NCBI GenBank assembly: GCA_904374805.1
Contig: CAJFEW010000024.1
Coordinates: 1 to 49,306 of the forward strand
Origin: an uncultured Neglectibacter sp.
Lineage (GTDB): Bacteria > Bacillota > Clostridia > Oscillospirales > Acutalibacteraceae
Reading direction: 5' to 3'
Length of the DNA stretch: 49,306 bases
The notes below the pieces were generated by a model. That model saw only the letters and a list, made by a program, of their open reading frames with translations, was not told the DNA's origin and did no database searches. Numbering within the stretch: position 1 is the first letter of the stretch; every line of letters starts with the position of its first letter. Shown here one piece after another: positions 27,286 through 35,035 of this stretch. Both the position numbers and the translations under genes were made by a program.

Positions 27286-27340
27286 GAGTCTCCCCCACCT
27301 GAGAGCGCCGCTTCGAAAATACACAACCCCTTGGGGTGCG

Positions 27341-27381
27341 GAACACATCCATGGCCTGCAGCTGTGGATGTGTTCTTTTTT
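27341..27381 (+). terminator. Intrinsic terminator of the DUF4317 gene
   Basis: GAACACATCCA and TGGATGTGTTC form an 11-bp perfect stem followed by six Ts. Confidence 0.88.
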
Positions 27382-27441
27382 GGGTGTGAACTGCCCTCTG
27401 TGTTCTTTGCAGGAGGGGCGTCAGAAAACTTTTCTCTGGAA

Positions 27442-27470
27442 TTGACACAGCGTCAGAAAGGTGCTATAGT
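27442..27470 (+). promoter_or_regulatory. Promoter of the DUF362-flavodoxin-TetR operon
   Basis: TTGACA (27442-27447), 17 nt, TATAGT (27465-27470). The -35 box lies within an imperfect copy of the downstream operator. Confidence 0.8.
27443..27455. promoter_or_regulatory. Imperfect TetR-type operator over the -35 box
   Basis: TGACAC-A-GCGTCA is an imperfect dyad with the same half-site as the perfect operator 40 nt downstream. One mismatch separates its two arms. Binding here would block the -35 box. Confidence 0.6.
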
Positions 27471-27482
27471 GATCTTATCCAG

Positions 27483-27503
27483 AAACTGACACCGTGTCAG
27501 TTT
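27483..27503. promoter_or_regulatory. Perfect 21-bp TetR-type operator
   Basis: AAACTGACAC and GTGTCAGTTT are exact inverted arms around a single C, just downstream of the -10 box. TetR regulators often use such odd-length dyads. The TetR gene in the same operon is the obvious candidate, implying autorepression. Confidence 0.8.
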
Positions 27504-27539
27504 CCACATTCCCGTAGGGATAGGAGGAAAACTGTACCC

Positions 27540-28430
27540 ATGAAATCCAAAGTTTACTTCACAAGAGAGATCACCCCGGAAAAGGTGGTGGAACTGTACC
27601 GTGCCCTGGGCGTGGAGCTGCCTGGCAAGGTGGCGGTGAAGGTCCACTCCGGCGAGAAGGGCAACCAGAACTTTCTGCGGCCGGAATTTTGGCGGCCCAT
27701 GGTGGAAGCCGTGCAGGGCACTATTGTAGAGTGCAACACGGCCTACGGCGACGCCTCCGGCGGCGTGCGGGACAACACCGAGTCCCATTTAAAGCTGCTG
27801 GAAGAGCACGGCTGGAACCAGTACTTCCCGGTGGACCTTATGGACGCAGAGGGTCCCGACCTGGTGTGGCCCATTCCCAAGGGGAAAATTCTCAAGGAGA
27901 ACCTGGTGGGCAAACACATTGCAAACTACGACTCCATGCTGGTGCTGGCTCACTTTAAGGGCCATCCCATGGGCGGCTACGGCGGCGCCCTGAAGCAGCT
28001 CTCCATTGGCTGCGCTTCCCGAGCCGGCAAGGCGCTGATTCACTCCGCCGGCAAGACCGACGACCGCTTTGCAACCTGGCAGCAGCACGCCAGCGCCGTG
28101 GAATTCCCCGAGGCTATGGCAGACGCCGCTTCCAGCGTGACCGAGCACTTCCAGGGCAAGATCGCTTTTGTCAACGTGATGAAGAACTTGTCGGTGGACT
28201 GCGACTGCTGCGCGGTGGCCGAAGACCCCTGCATGGAGGACATCGGCATGCTGGCCTCTCTGGATCCGGTGGCCATCGACCAAGCTTGCATCGATTTGGT
28301 TGTCAGCTCCGACGACCCGGGCAAGGAACACTTTATGGAGCGTGTCAACAGCCGCAACGGCATCCATACCATTGAGGCCGCTGCAGACCTAGGCATGGGC
28401 TCCCGGGAGTATGAGCTGATTACGCTGTAA
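27540..28430 (+). CDS. DUF362 domain protein
   Basis: This 296-residue protein matches DUF362. Recognisable stretches are KVAVKVHSGEKGNQNFLRPE near residue 31, AHFKGHPMGGYGGALKQLSIGCASRAGK near 136 and DCDCCAVAEDPC near 221, followed by the conserved SLDPVAIDQACIDLV. The cysteine cluster could hold an Fe-S centre, but the ferredoxin domain sometimes fused to DUF362 is missing. No reaction is established for the family. It is first in an operon with a flavodoxin-like protein and a TetR repressor, pointing to a small inducible redox module. Confidence 0.85.
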   Translation: MKSKVYFTREITPEKVVELYRALGVELPGKVAVKVHSGEKGNQNFLRPEFWRPMVEAVQGTIVECNTAYGDASGGVRDNTESHLKLLEEHGWNQYFPVDLMDAEGPDLVWPIPKGKILKENLVGKHIANYDSMLVLAHFKGHPMGGYGGALKQLSIGCASRAGKALIHSAGKTDDRFATWQQHASAVEFPEAMADAASSVTEHFQGKIAFVNVMKNLSVDCDCCAVAEDPCMEDIGMLASLDPVAIDQACIDLVVSSDDPGKEHFMERVNSRNGIHTIEAAADLGMGSREYELITL

Positions 28431-28441
28431 GGAGGCTGTGT

Positions 28442-28912
28442 ATGCGTAAGATTTTAGTGGCGTACTTTTCCGCCAGCGGCGTCACGGCGAAAGCTGCCCA
28501 AGCCATTGGGGAAGCCGTGGGCGGCGACCTGTACGAAATCGCCCCGGCCCAGCCCTACACCGCCGCGGATCTGAACTGGAACAACCAGCAAAGCCGCAGC
28601 TCTCTGGAGATGAACGACCCCGCCTGCCGTCCCGCCCTTGCCACCCAGGTGGAGCACATGGACCAGTACGACACAGTGTTTGTGGGCTTCCCCATCTGGT
28701 GGGGCGTGGAACCTCGGGCGGTGGACACCTTTTTAGAGAGCTATGACTTCGCCGGAAAAACCCTGGTGCCCTTTGCCACCTCCGGGGGCAGCGCCATGCC
28801 CTATGCGGAAAACCATCTGCGTACCCAGTACCCGGCGCTCTCTTGGAACGAGGGCAAGCTGGTGACCAGCCGCACCGCCGGGGCATGGGCCTCCACTGTC
28901 CTGGGAGAGTGA
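28442..28912 (+). CDS. Flavodoxin-like FMN protein
   Basis: This 156-residue protein starts KILVAYFSASGVTAKAAQAI, where SASGVTAKAA matches the FMN phosphate-binding loop. It has FVGFPIWWGVEPRAVDTFLE near residue 80, with aromatics beside the flavin, and FATSGGSAMP near 118. This is the short flavodoxin/NAD(P)H-quinone oxidoreductase-like form common in Clostridia. It starts 11 nt after the DUF362 stop and should exchange electrons with the DUF362 protein or with a compound sensed by the TetR regulator. Confidence 0.9.
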   Translation: MRKILVAYFSASGVTAKAAQAIGEAVGGDLYEIAPAQPYTAADLNWNNQQSRSSLEMNDPACRPALATQVEHMDQYDTVFVGFPIWWGVEPRAVDTFLESYDFAGKTLVPFATSGGSAMPYAENHLRTQYPALSWNEGKLVTSRTAGAWASTVLGE

Positions 28913-28915
28913 CCT

Positions 28916-29533
28916 GTGGACAACCGTTTGGAAAGGCGCACCGCCTCCCGGCGGGAAGAGATTCTAGACGCCTGCGCCGCGCTGTATGAAACCAAAAGCT
29001 TCCGGGACATCACCATCCAGGAAATTGGGCAAAAAACCAGCTTTTCCCGCACCTCTATCTACAACTACTTTCAGACAAAGGAAGAGATCTTCCTGGGACT
29101 GCTGCAGCGGGAATACGAAGCCTGGAGCCAGGACTTGGAACAACTCTGCCAAGGTGATGCCCTCTCTCCCCCTTCCTTTCCCACCTTGGTGGCCCACACC
29201 TTAGAGCCCCGCCAAACCTTGCTGAAGCTGCTGTGCATGAATCTGTACGACATGGAGCAGGGCAGCCGGCTGGAAAACCTGGCGGCTTTCAAAAGGGCTT
29301 ACGGCCGTTCTAGAGAGGCGTTGACCCACTGCCTGCAAAAGGCCTTTCCCCACTGGACCAAGCAGGAGGAAGACGCCTTTCTGCTGGGCTTTTATCCCTT
29401 TCTCTTTGGAGTGTATCCCTACACCACCGTCACGGAGAAACAGCGGGCCGCCATGGAGCAGGCAAACCTGCAGCCGCCCCGCACCACAATTTTTCAGCTG
29501 TGCCGCCAGATTCTGACCAAACTGGTGGGATAG
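28916..29533 (+). CDS. TetR-family repressor, autoregulatory
   Basis: The N-terminal helix-turn-helix (about residues 12-60) reads RREEILDACAALYETKSFRDITIQEIG then FSRTSIYNYFQTKEEIF. The C-terminal ligand-binding region is all helical and rich in Leu and Phe. Translation starts at GTG, 4 nt after the flavodoxin stop, so it is coupled. It probably binds the two dyads at the operon promoter. The ligand is unknown; a quinone, nitro or other redox-active compound would suit the neighbours. Confidence 0.9.
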   Translation: MDNRLERRTASRREEILDACAALYETKSFRDITIQEIGQKTSFSRTSIYNYFQTKEEIFLGLLQREYEAWSQDLEQLCQGDALSPPSFPTLVAHTLEPRQTLLKLLCMNLYDMEQGSRLENLAAFKRAYGRSREALTHCLQKAFPHWTKQEEDAFLLGFYPFLFGVYPYTTVTEKQRAAMEQANLQPPRTTIFQLCRQILTKLVG

Positions 29534-29544
29534 GTCCCCACAGC

Positions 29545-29596
29545 AAAAAATCCACCTTGTGTACCCCAGGGCACACAAGGTGGATTTTTCTTTTTT
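29545..29596. terminator. Strong bidirectional terminator
   Basis: AAAAATCCACCTTGTGT (29546-29562) and its exact complement (29573-29589) form a 17-bp stem with a 10-nt loop and flanking A/T runs. It serves the TetR operon on the plus strand and the aldolase operon, ending 40 nt away, on the minus strand. Confidence 0.88.
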
Positions 29597-29635
29597 GAAA
29601 AAACACTGCTTGCCACCAAGTATTTCACCGGCCGT

Positions 29636-31267
29636 TTACGGGGCCGTTCCCTGCAGAAAAGCCTCCGGCAGGAAGGGCAAGTCCGGCGTGGGCGCGGCGT
29701 GCACATGGCGAGGCTTTGTCAGAAAGTGCAAAGGCACCTGCTGGGCATAGACCGCCAGCACCTGGTTCATCCCTCGGTTCATGGCCTCCAAGGCTTCCCG
29801 GCTGTGGGGAAGTTCCAGCTCCTCTTGGGCGTAGTTATCCCGAGCGTCCGGGGAATAGCCGTCCATGCCCGCCAGCCAAATCTCTTTCACATCCAGCTGC
29901 AGCAGCAGCCGGAGCAGCATGAGACCGGCGTTGTCCCGGACAGGCTCCTGATCGTTGAGCAGGCTGCCGTAGTCCACGCGGTAGGCCTCCTCCCCCGCCG
30001 GGATGTTGGAGGTGACAATCAACTGGCTTTTGGGAGATTTGTGCATCTCCCACCGGCGGCGCAGATTGCTGAGAAAAATGTACCCCGTGGCCAGATAGGG
30101 ATATTTAAAGTTGACGCTGACCGTCACCACCCCTTCCCTGCGGGCAAAGGGCAAAATGGCTTCCCGCTCCTCCCCGGCGCTTCTGCCAGGGGCGATCACC
30201 AGCACGGTCTTACCTGCGAACGCCCGGCGCAGCTCCTCCAGGGAGTCCCCGCTTGAATCCCGCTGCATATAGCGCAGGTACAGCTGCTCCCCGTAGGCGC
30301 GGTCGAAGCTCTCCCGTTTTTCCGGATCCATGGCCTGGAAAATACAGTCCATATCCTCCACGGTCAGGGTGTTTTTCTCCGCCAGAAACAAGGCGTAGTT
30401 GGGATGGACGCCATAGCGGGCGGAAAGATAGTTGGGCAGCGAATAGCCCCAGGGCTTTTTTTGATAAAAAGGCTGGAGCACCCGATCCATGGCCCGGAGC
30501 AAGGGCCTCACCCTGTAGGCGCCGCCTGCGTTTTCATTGAGATACTCCAAAAACAGCTCCGTATTTACGTTTCCGGCGCCCCGGCCCATGCCCCACAGGC
30601 TGCAGTCCACCAGCAGGGAGCGCTGGGTGGGAAGATCCACCAGCGTTTGGGCGTTGGCAAAGGCCAGCTGCAAATTGTTGTGGCAGTGGAACCCAATGTG
30701 GATGTGGTCCTCCAGATTGTGTTCCATCAGAAAAAACAGCCGCAGCATCTCCTTGCGCTTCATGGTGCCGAAGCTATCCACCAGATAAAAGGCATAGGGA
30801 GAAAGCCGGTTGGCCTGTTGGATCAAGTCCAGAAACTCCCCGTCGGTGTAGCTCAGGGCCACCATCGGCTGCAAGAACACCCGGTACCCCTTCTCCTGTA
30901 TCTGCCGGGCCGTCTCCAAAGCGGGAACCCGGTCTTTTTTGTGAAAGGTCAGCCGTATGCCGTCCAGGGTGGTTCCATCCCAGGGGGGCAGCTCCTCCAC
31001 AGGGAAAGAACCGTAATCCAACAGGGCCACAAAGAGCTTGCCCCGCCTGTTTTCCGGCAGAATCCGGGCCGCCTGCTGGGGGGTGTTAAACCGTGTGTAG
31101 TCCTCTTGGTAGGGGGAACGCCGGGTGAGAAAACCGCACTCCACAATGTCCACCCCAGCCTCCAGCAGGCTGTTTACCAGATATTGCTGGTTGTGAAACC
31201 CGAAGTGACAGTCGTTGCAGTACCCTCCGTCCCGCAGGGTACAATCCAGCACGCGGATGTTTTTCAC
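29636..31267 (-). CDS. DRE-TIM aldolase fused to an unrecognised C-terminal domain
   Basis: Residues 1-~300 are an HMG-CoA lyase/4-hydroxy-2-oxovalerate aldolase-type barrel. LDCTLRDGGYCND near residue 7 supplies the catalytic Arg and metal Asp, FYLVDSFGTM lies near 160, and GFHCHNNLQLAFAN near 193 gives the metal histidines. The C-terminal ~200 residues, from GKTVLVIAPGRSAGEE, look like a separate Rossmann-like domain that I cannot name. The GTG start overlaps the cytidylyltransferase stop as GTGA, and the third gene is a sialyltransferase-like protein. The aldolase probably makes or breaks a C-C bond in a keto-sugar acid that is then CMP-activated. The substrate is inferred only from context. 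Confidence 0.82.
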   Translation of the reverse strand: MKNIRVLDCTLRDGGYCNDCHFGFHNQQYLVNSLLEAGVDIVECGFLTRRSPYQEDYTRFNTPQQAARILPENRRGKLFVALLDYGSFPVEELPPWDGTTLDGIRLTFHKKDRVPALETARQIQEKGYRVFLQPMVALSYTDGEFLDLIQQANRLSPYAFYLVDSFGTMKRKEMLRLFFLMEHNLEDHIHIGFHCHNNLQLAFANAQTLVDLPTQRSLLVDCSLWGMGRGAGNVNTELFLEYLNENAGGAYRVRPLLRAMDRVLQPFYQKKPWGYSLPNYLSARYGVHPNYALFLAEKNTLTVEDMDCIFQAMDPEKRESFDRAYGEQLYLRYMQRDSSGDSLEELRRAFAGKTVLVIAPGRSAGEEREAILPFARREGVVTVSVNFKYPYLATGYIFLSNLRRRWEMHKSPKSQLIVTSNIPAGEEAYRVDYGSLLNDQEPVRDNAGLMLLRLLLQLDVKEIWLAGMDGYSPDARDNYAQEELELPHSREALEAMNRGMNQVLAVYAQQVPLHFLTKPRHVHAAPTPDLPFLPEAFLQGTAP

Positions 31268-31935
31268 ACCTCTGCCCCCTTTCCGTACTGTAAGCGGTAC
31301 GTAAAAATTGCATCTGCTAGGAGAAAATCTTCCGCTTCGTCAATGTCGCAGCTCTCTATCTCCCCCACGGAAACCAGGCAGGGCCTCTCCCCGATGCGGC
31401 GGTTCCACTGGGTGATCACCTGGGAACGGTACACGTAAAAACCGCTGGTCTCCTGGTACAGAGGCGGCAAGTCCTGGGTGCGGGGGATGTTGTCCAGCTG
31501 ATAGTTCCAGGGCTTTCCATCCTTCCACAGGAAGTCCTGCAGCTCCTTCACCGCCAGGGCGGAGTCGTAGGCGCCGGACAGCACCGCGTCCAATCCCTTT
31601 TGAATGGATTCCGGGCGGATAAAGGGAGCCGTGGCGTGGGTCATCACATAGATGTCCGCAGGCACGTCTGCGGCAAAACGGCGCAGCACCTGGTTCATTT
31701 TGGTGGAATCCTGGTCCAGGTCCTTCCCCCGGGGCAGATAGCGGACTCCCTCCGGTATATAGGCCTGAATCTCCGGGCTGCTGCAATAGACATAGACCTC
31801 CTGGATGCCCTTAACCTGCAGCAGGGTGGAAAGTATGTACCAACAAAGGGGCTTCCCGTTGGTGAAGGCTTTGATATTTTTTCCAGGCAGCCGCTGGCTG
31901 TTTAATTTCATGGGCACTACGGCCACAGTTCGCAT
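31264..31935 (-). CDS. Acylneuraminate cytidylyltransferase-like CMP-sugar synthetase
   Basis: This 223-residue NeuA/KdsB-type nucleotidyltransferase has the CTP-binding VVPMKLNSQRLPGKNIKAF near the N-terminus, MTHATAPFIRPESIQKGLDAV near residue 98 and a late ESCDIDEAEDFLLAD that matches the metal-binding end of CMP-Neu5Ac synthetases. It should load a 2-keto sugar acid onto CMP. It lies between the aldolase (4-nt overlap) and the glycosyltransferase (12-nt gap). NeuB and NeuC are not in the window, so the acid may be made by a different route or imported. Confidence 0.85.
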   Translation of the reverse strand: MRTVAVVPMKLNSQRLPGKNIKAFTNGKPLCWYILSTLLQVKGIQEVYVYCSSPEIQAYIPEGVRYLPRGKDLDQDSTKMNQVLRRFAADVPADIYVMTHATAPFIRPESIQKGLDAVLSGAYDSALAVKELQDFLWKDGKPWNYQLDNIPRTQDLPPLYQETSGFYVYRSQVITQWNRRIGERPCLVSVGEIESCDIDEAEDFLLADAIFTYRLQYGKGAEV

Positions 31936-31947
31936 GGATATTCCTCC

Positions 31948-33036
31948 TTAGGCAGACAGCTCTTTTCTCTGTTGGGCAAGAAAGGCCGCACACTCCTCCC
32001 AGGTTTGGGGGAAGAAAAACAGGTCCGGCCGGGCCGCGCACAGCTTGCGGGTCTGCACCAGCACCTTGTGGCGCAGCCTTTCCGGGTGCTCCACCAGATC
32101 GCACAAAAATAGGGCCCGGACAGGCTTGCCGAACACCCAATAGGGATTGGTGGCCGCCGAGGAGCCCACCGTGATAAACAGGGTGTGAGAGAAAGAGTGG
32201 TTTAAAACAATCAGCTCCCAGGGCACGGCCGTGCTGGCATTTGTAGCGTAGCCCGCCTGCTGAAAGCGGTTCTCCGGGTTGCGGGGATGGGTTTTGACAA
32301 AAATGTTTTCCTTGCCCACCAAGCCGGCAATCCGGTCTACCAGGGCCACATCGCCGATGTCCACCTGGTCGCAGGGGTAGGACTCCTCGAAAAACAGGAA
32401 GGGCTGGTCGTACCTATCCGGCAGGCGGTCGTAGGAGAAGATGGCATTGAGCAGCGCCAGGGTTTCCGGGGCGTAGGTGGGAGACAGTTTGTACACCGGG
32501 CAGGCAGGCGTCCAATCCAGCGTTTCCGGATGAAACAAATAGAGGGCCTGCACCTTCTGCACCTGGTAAAGCTGCAGCTTCACTTTCCAGCTGGAGCTCT
32601 GCACCAAGTTTCCCACCAGGGGGGAATAGGTCTCCGCCCCATCCTCAAAAAGCTGCCAAACCAGCTGGGGGTTGCGGCGCCGCAAGCCCAAAATCAAGTA
32701 CTGGTTCAGCAGAGAAATATTGGAAAAAAGAAACACGTCGTAGCGCCCCTGTACCGGGACAAACCGCTGCAGCAGCTTTTCCGGGGCCAGCAGGCCTTGG
32801 CAAATGTTTCCCACGGTCTTTCCCCAGGCCAAGCGGTTGAGCCTTTTTTCCTCCACAAAGAGAACATCCCCGTAGGGCCACGCCTTTTGGGCGCTTTCCC
32901 ACAGAGAGCGGGCGCCGTTCATTTGATCGCTGATCAGCAGGTCCGCCTGGGCGTCCGGATAGTACGTCGCCAGCACCTGCACAGCCACCAGCAGCTGGTA
33001 GGGGGTACAGCAAATCACAAGCACACGCTTTCTCAT
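31948..33036 (-). CDS. Sialyltransferase-like glycosyltransferase (GT52/polysialyltransferase type)
   Basis: The N-terminus KRVLVICCTPYQLLVAVQVL resembles family 52 glycosyltransferases, which use CMP-sugars. FVKTHPRNPENRF near residue 250 and TVGSSAATNPYWVFGKPV near 290 fit the donor-binding half of this GT-B group. At ~362 residues with no transmembrane segment, it should act at the cytoplasmic face of the membrane on a surface glycan. Two ATGs (33045 and 33036) lie near AGGAGG; the second is preferred because the first is only 2 nt from it. It is first in the three-gene operon. Confidence 0.78.
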   Translation of the reverse strand: MRKRVLVICCTPYQLLVAVQVLATYYPDAQADLLISDQMNGARSLWESAQKAWPYGDVLFVEEKRLNRLAWGKTVGNICQGLLAPEKLLQRFVPVQGRYDVFLFSNISLLNQYLILGLRRRNPQLVWQLFEDGAETYSPLVGNLVQSSSWKVKLQLYQVQKVQALYLFHPETLDWTPACPVYKLSPTYAPETLALLNAIFSYDRLPDRYDQPFLFFEESYPCDQVDIGDVALVDRIAGLVGKENIFVKTHPRNPENRFQQAGYATNASTAVPWELIVLNHSFSHTLFITVGSSAATNPYWVFGKPVRALFLCDLVEHPERLRHKVLVQTRKLCAARPDLFFFPQTWEECAAFLAQQRKELSA

Positions 33037-33244
33037 AGAACCCATTTCCTCCTAAACCGGTCCCAGCCCCCTTACAAAGGCAAAACAAACGGGGCCTTGG
33101 TTTCGTTTTGCCTAGTATACAGGGGGAAACGTACGCTTTTCGACGGATTTTCGTTAAATGTTGGAAAAGTCACAGCGGGGACAGGCAGCGTCTTTCTCCC
33201 CTTTTTTAGCGGAAAAATAGGCTGCATCGTTCACAATTGCTGCG

Positions 33245-33273
33245 TTGAATCAGGGGAAGTTTTGTGGTACAAT
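33245..33273 (+). promoter_or_regulatory. Promoter of the TetR gene at 33.3 kb
   Basis: TTGAAT, a 17-nt spacer and TACAAT, 33 nt before the TTG start codon. The same 270-nt gap must also carry the minus-strand promoter of the sialyltransferase-like operon; a TATACT is visible there but no good -35. Confidence 0.65.
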
Positions 33274-33306
33274 GTCGTAATAAAAAAAGGAAGAGGAGGT
33301 GGGCTT

Positions 33307-33873
33307 TTGCCGGACTCCAACATCACCAAACGGGCATTGGCCGCCGCGCTGAAAGAGCTGATGGAGACAAAGCCTTTTTCCAAAATCAGCGTCAGCGATA
33401 TCTGCCAGGCCTGCGACATGAGCCGGAAAAGTTTTTACTACCATTTTCAAGATAAATTCGACCTGGTGAATTGGATTTATTACACCGAGTGCGTCGCTGT
33501 GTTGAAAGAGAAGAACTTTGACACCGGCTGGGACCTGTTAGAAGACCTTTGCCTCTATTTTTACAACAACCAAAGCTTCTACCGGCGCACCTTGAGCGTG
33601 GATGGGCAAAACTCCTTTTCCGAATACTTCCGGGATATTGTGGCCACCATTCTGGCGGTAGATATGGAAGAGATCTTCGGGAAGGACAAATACCTGCACT
33701 TTTACGTGGACTTTTATACGGACGCCTTTCTCTGCGCTATCAAGCGCTGGCTTCTGGATAAAAACTGCATGCCCGCCAAGCAGTTCACCGGCCTGTTGAA
33801 GAATTGCCTGCTGCGCACCTCCGGCTCGATCCTGCAAAAACTCACAACCTCCCCTGAATCCGCCGGAGAATAA
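33307..33873 (+). CDS. TetR-family regulator (DhaS-like C-terminal domain)
   Basis: The N-terminal domain reads NITKRALAAALKELMETKPFSKISVSDICQACDMSRKSFYYHFQDKFDLVNWIYY, a TetR helix-turn-helix with the FYYHFQDK recognition end (described here in pieces: helices 1-3 about residues 5-50). The ~130-residue C-terminal half resembles the TetR_C_8 type of DhaS-like regulators. TTG at 33307 is the likely start, since AGGAGG lies 7 nt upstream and the first residues then match the family. The same frame is open far upstream only by chance, antisense to the glycosyltransferase. It lies 75 nt ahead of uppP and is divergent from the sugar-acid cassette. Confidence 0.85.
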   Translation: MPDSNITKRALAAALKELMETKPFSKISVSDICQACDMSRKSFYYHFQDKFDLVNWIYYTECVAVLKEKNFDTGWDLLEDLCLYFYNNQSFYRRTLSVDGQNSFSEYFRDIVATILAVDMEEIFGKDKYLHFYVDFYTDAFLCAIKRWLLDKNCMPAKQFTGLLKNCLLRTSGSILQKLTTSPESAGE

Positions 33874-33948
33874 AGTGCCGACACTGGAAAAAGCCGCCCT
33901 CTTGTGGTATGCTAGGGAGGCAGTTTCTATAGATATAAAGAAAAAGGA

Positions 33949-34842
33949 GTGGTCGCTACGGAAAGCCTGCTGTTCTGTCTGAAATCTTTTCTCTTGGGTA
34001 TTGTAGAGGGAATTACAGAATTTCTTCCCATCTCCTCTACGGGTCATCTGATTGTGTTTGAAGACCTTCTGCGGTTTGAGGCCTCGGACCAGTACATCAA
34101 CACTTATTCCTATGTGATTCAGCTGGGCGCTATTTTAGCGGTCATTGTGCTGTATCGAAAAAAGATTTTCGCCACCTTGCAAAACCTGTTCCCCAAAAAG
34201 GAGGGAGGCGTTTGGGTACGGCCTTATTCCCAAACAGGCCTTCGGTTTTGGATCACCTTGGCCATTGCCTGCATTCCCGGCTTTCTCGTGGTCATGCTGC
34301 TGGGGGATGTGGTGGACACCTATCTGTTCAACGCCGTCAGCGTTTCCATCGTCCTCATTTTAGGGGGCGTGGCCATGATTTTGGCGGAGCGGTTCCACCC
34401 CAAGAACACCGCTCGTCCCCAAAAGGGAAAGTGGCTGCACGTTTCCACCAAGCAAGCTTTGATTGTGGGAGGGTTTCAGTGCCTGTCGGTGATTCCCGGC
34501 ATGAGCCGCAGCGCCTCCACCATCATTGGCGGCTGGTTTGCCGGACTCTCCACCACGGCCAGCGCGGAATTCTCCTTCTTCCTGGCCATTCCGGTCATGG
34601 TGGGCATGAGCGGCTTAAAGCTGATTCAGCTGGGTGGGTTTGGCTCCATGAACGCCACAGAGCTCCTAAGCCTGGCCATTGGGTTTGTGGTCAGCTTTTT
34701 CGTGGCGCTGATTGTGGTGAAGAAATTCATCGCCTTCCTCCAGAAAAAGCCCATGACCGTTTTTGCTGCCTATCGGATTCTGTTCGGCGTGGTGGTGCTG
34801 GTGCTCAGCGCTGCTGGTGTGGTCAGCGTTACGGCTGGCTGA
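33949..34842 (+). CDS. uppP: Undecaprenyl-diphosphatase UppP/BacA
   Basis: Membrane phosphatase that recycles the C55 lipid carrier for wall and surface glycans. It has about eight hydrophobic segments, GIVEGITEFLPISSTGH near residue 17 and IPGMSRSAST near 180, the two active-site signatures. The start is uncertain: AAGGAG directly abuts the GTG at 33949, leaving no spacing, and the next codon at a normal distance is ACG. A terminator follows. It may supply carrier lipid for the nearby glycan cassette, but it is a housekeeping enzyme in any case. Confidence 0.93.
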   Translation: MVATESLLFCLKSFLLGIVEGITEFLPISSTGHLIVFEDLLRFEASDQYINTYSYVIQLGAILAVIVLYRKKIFATLQNLFPKKEGGVWVRPYSQTGLRFWITLAIACIPGFLVVMLLGDVVDTYLFNAVSVSIVLILGGVAMILAERFHPKNTARPQKGKWLHVSTKQALIVGGFQCLSVIPGMSRSASTIIGGWFAGLSTTASAEFSFFLAIPVMVGMSGLKLIQLGGFGSMNATELLSLAIGFVVSFFVALIVVKKFIAFLQKKPMTVFAAYRILFGVVVLVLSAAGVVSVTAG

Positions 34843-34862
34843 GTCTCTTCTCTGCCCTCTTG

Positions 34863-34892
34863 GGCCGCGGGTTTTCCGCGGCCTTTTCTTTT
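34863..34892 (+). terminator. Intrinsic terminator of uppP
   Basis: GGCCGCGG and CCGCGGCC flank a GTTTT loop and are followed by TTTTCTTTT. Confidence 0.88.
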
Positions 34893-34956
34893 GCCCTGTT
34901 TCAGGTCTGCCGAAGATGGGGCTCTTTGCTGATTTGAAAAAATTTGAAAAATAATG

Positions 34957-34985
34957 TTGCAATTTGATAGAATATGTGCTATTGT
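34957..34985 (+). promoter_or_regulatory. Promoter A of the sugar regulon
   Basis: TTGCAA, 17 nt, TATTGT with an extended TG at the -10 (ATGTGC before TATT). ATTTGA occurs three times between 34930 and 34970, overlapping the -35. The layout matches the promoters before nanE and before the binding-protein gene. Confidence 0.65.
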
Positions 34986-35035
34986 TAGGACAGCGAGGAG
35001 ACGCTCCCGCAGATTCTAGAAGGATGTGAGTTGTT

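Noticed and set aside
32287-33306. Long N-terminal extension of the TetR regulator at 33.3 kb
   Set aside because: The extension is antisense to the glycosyltransferase gene and out of character. The TTG at 33307 has a strong AGGAGG site and a family-like N-terminus.
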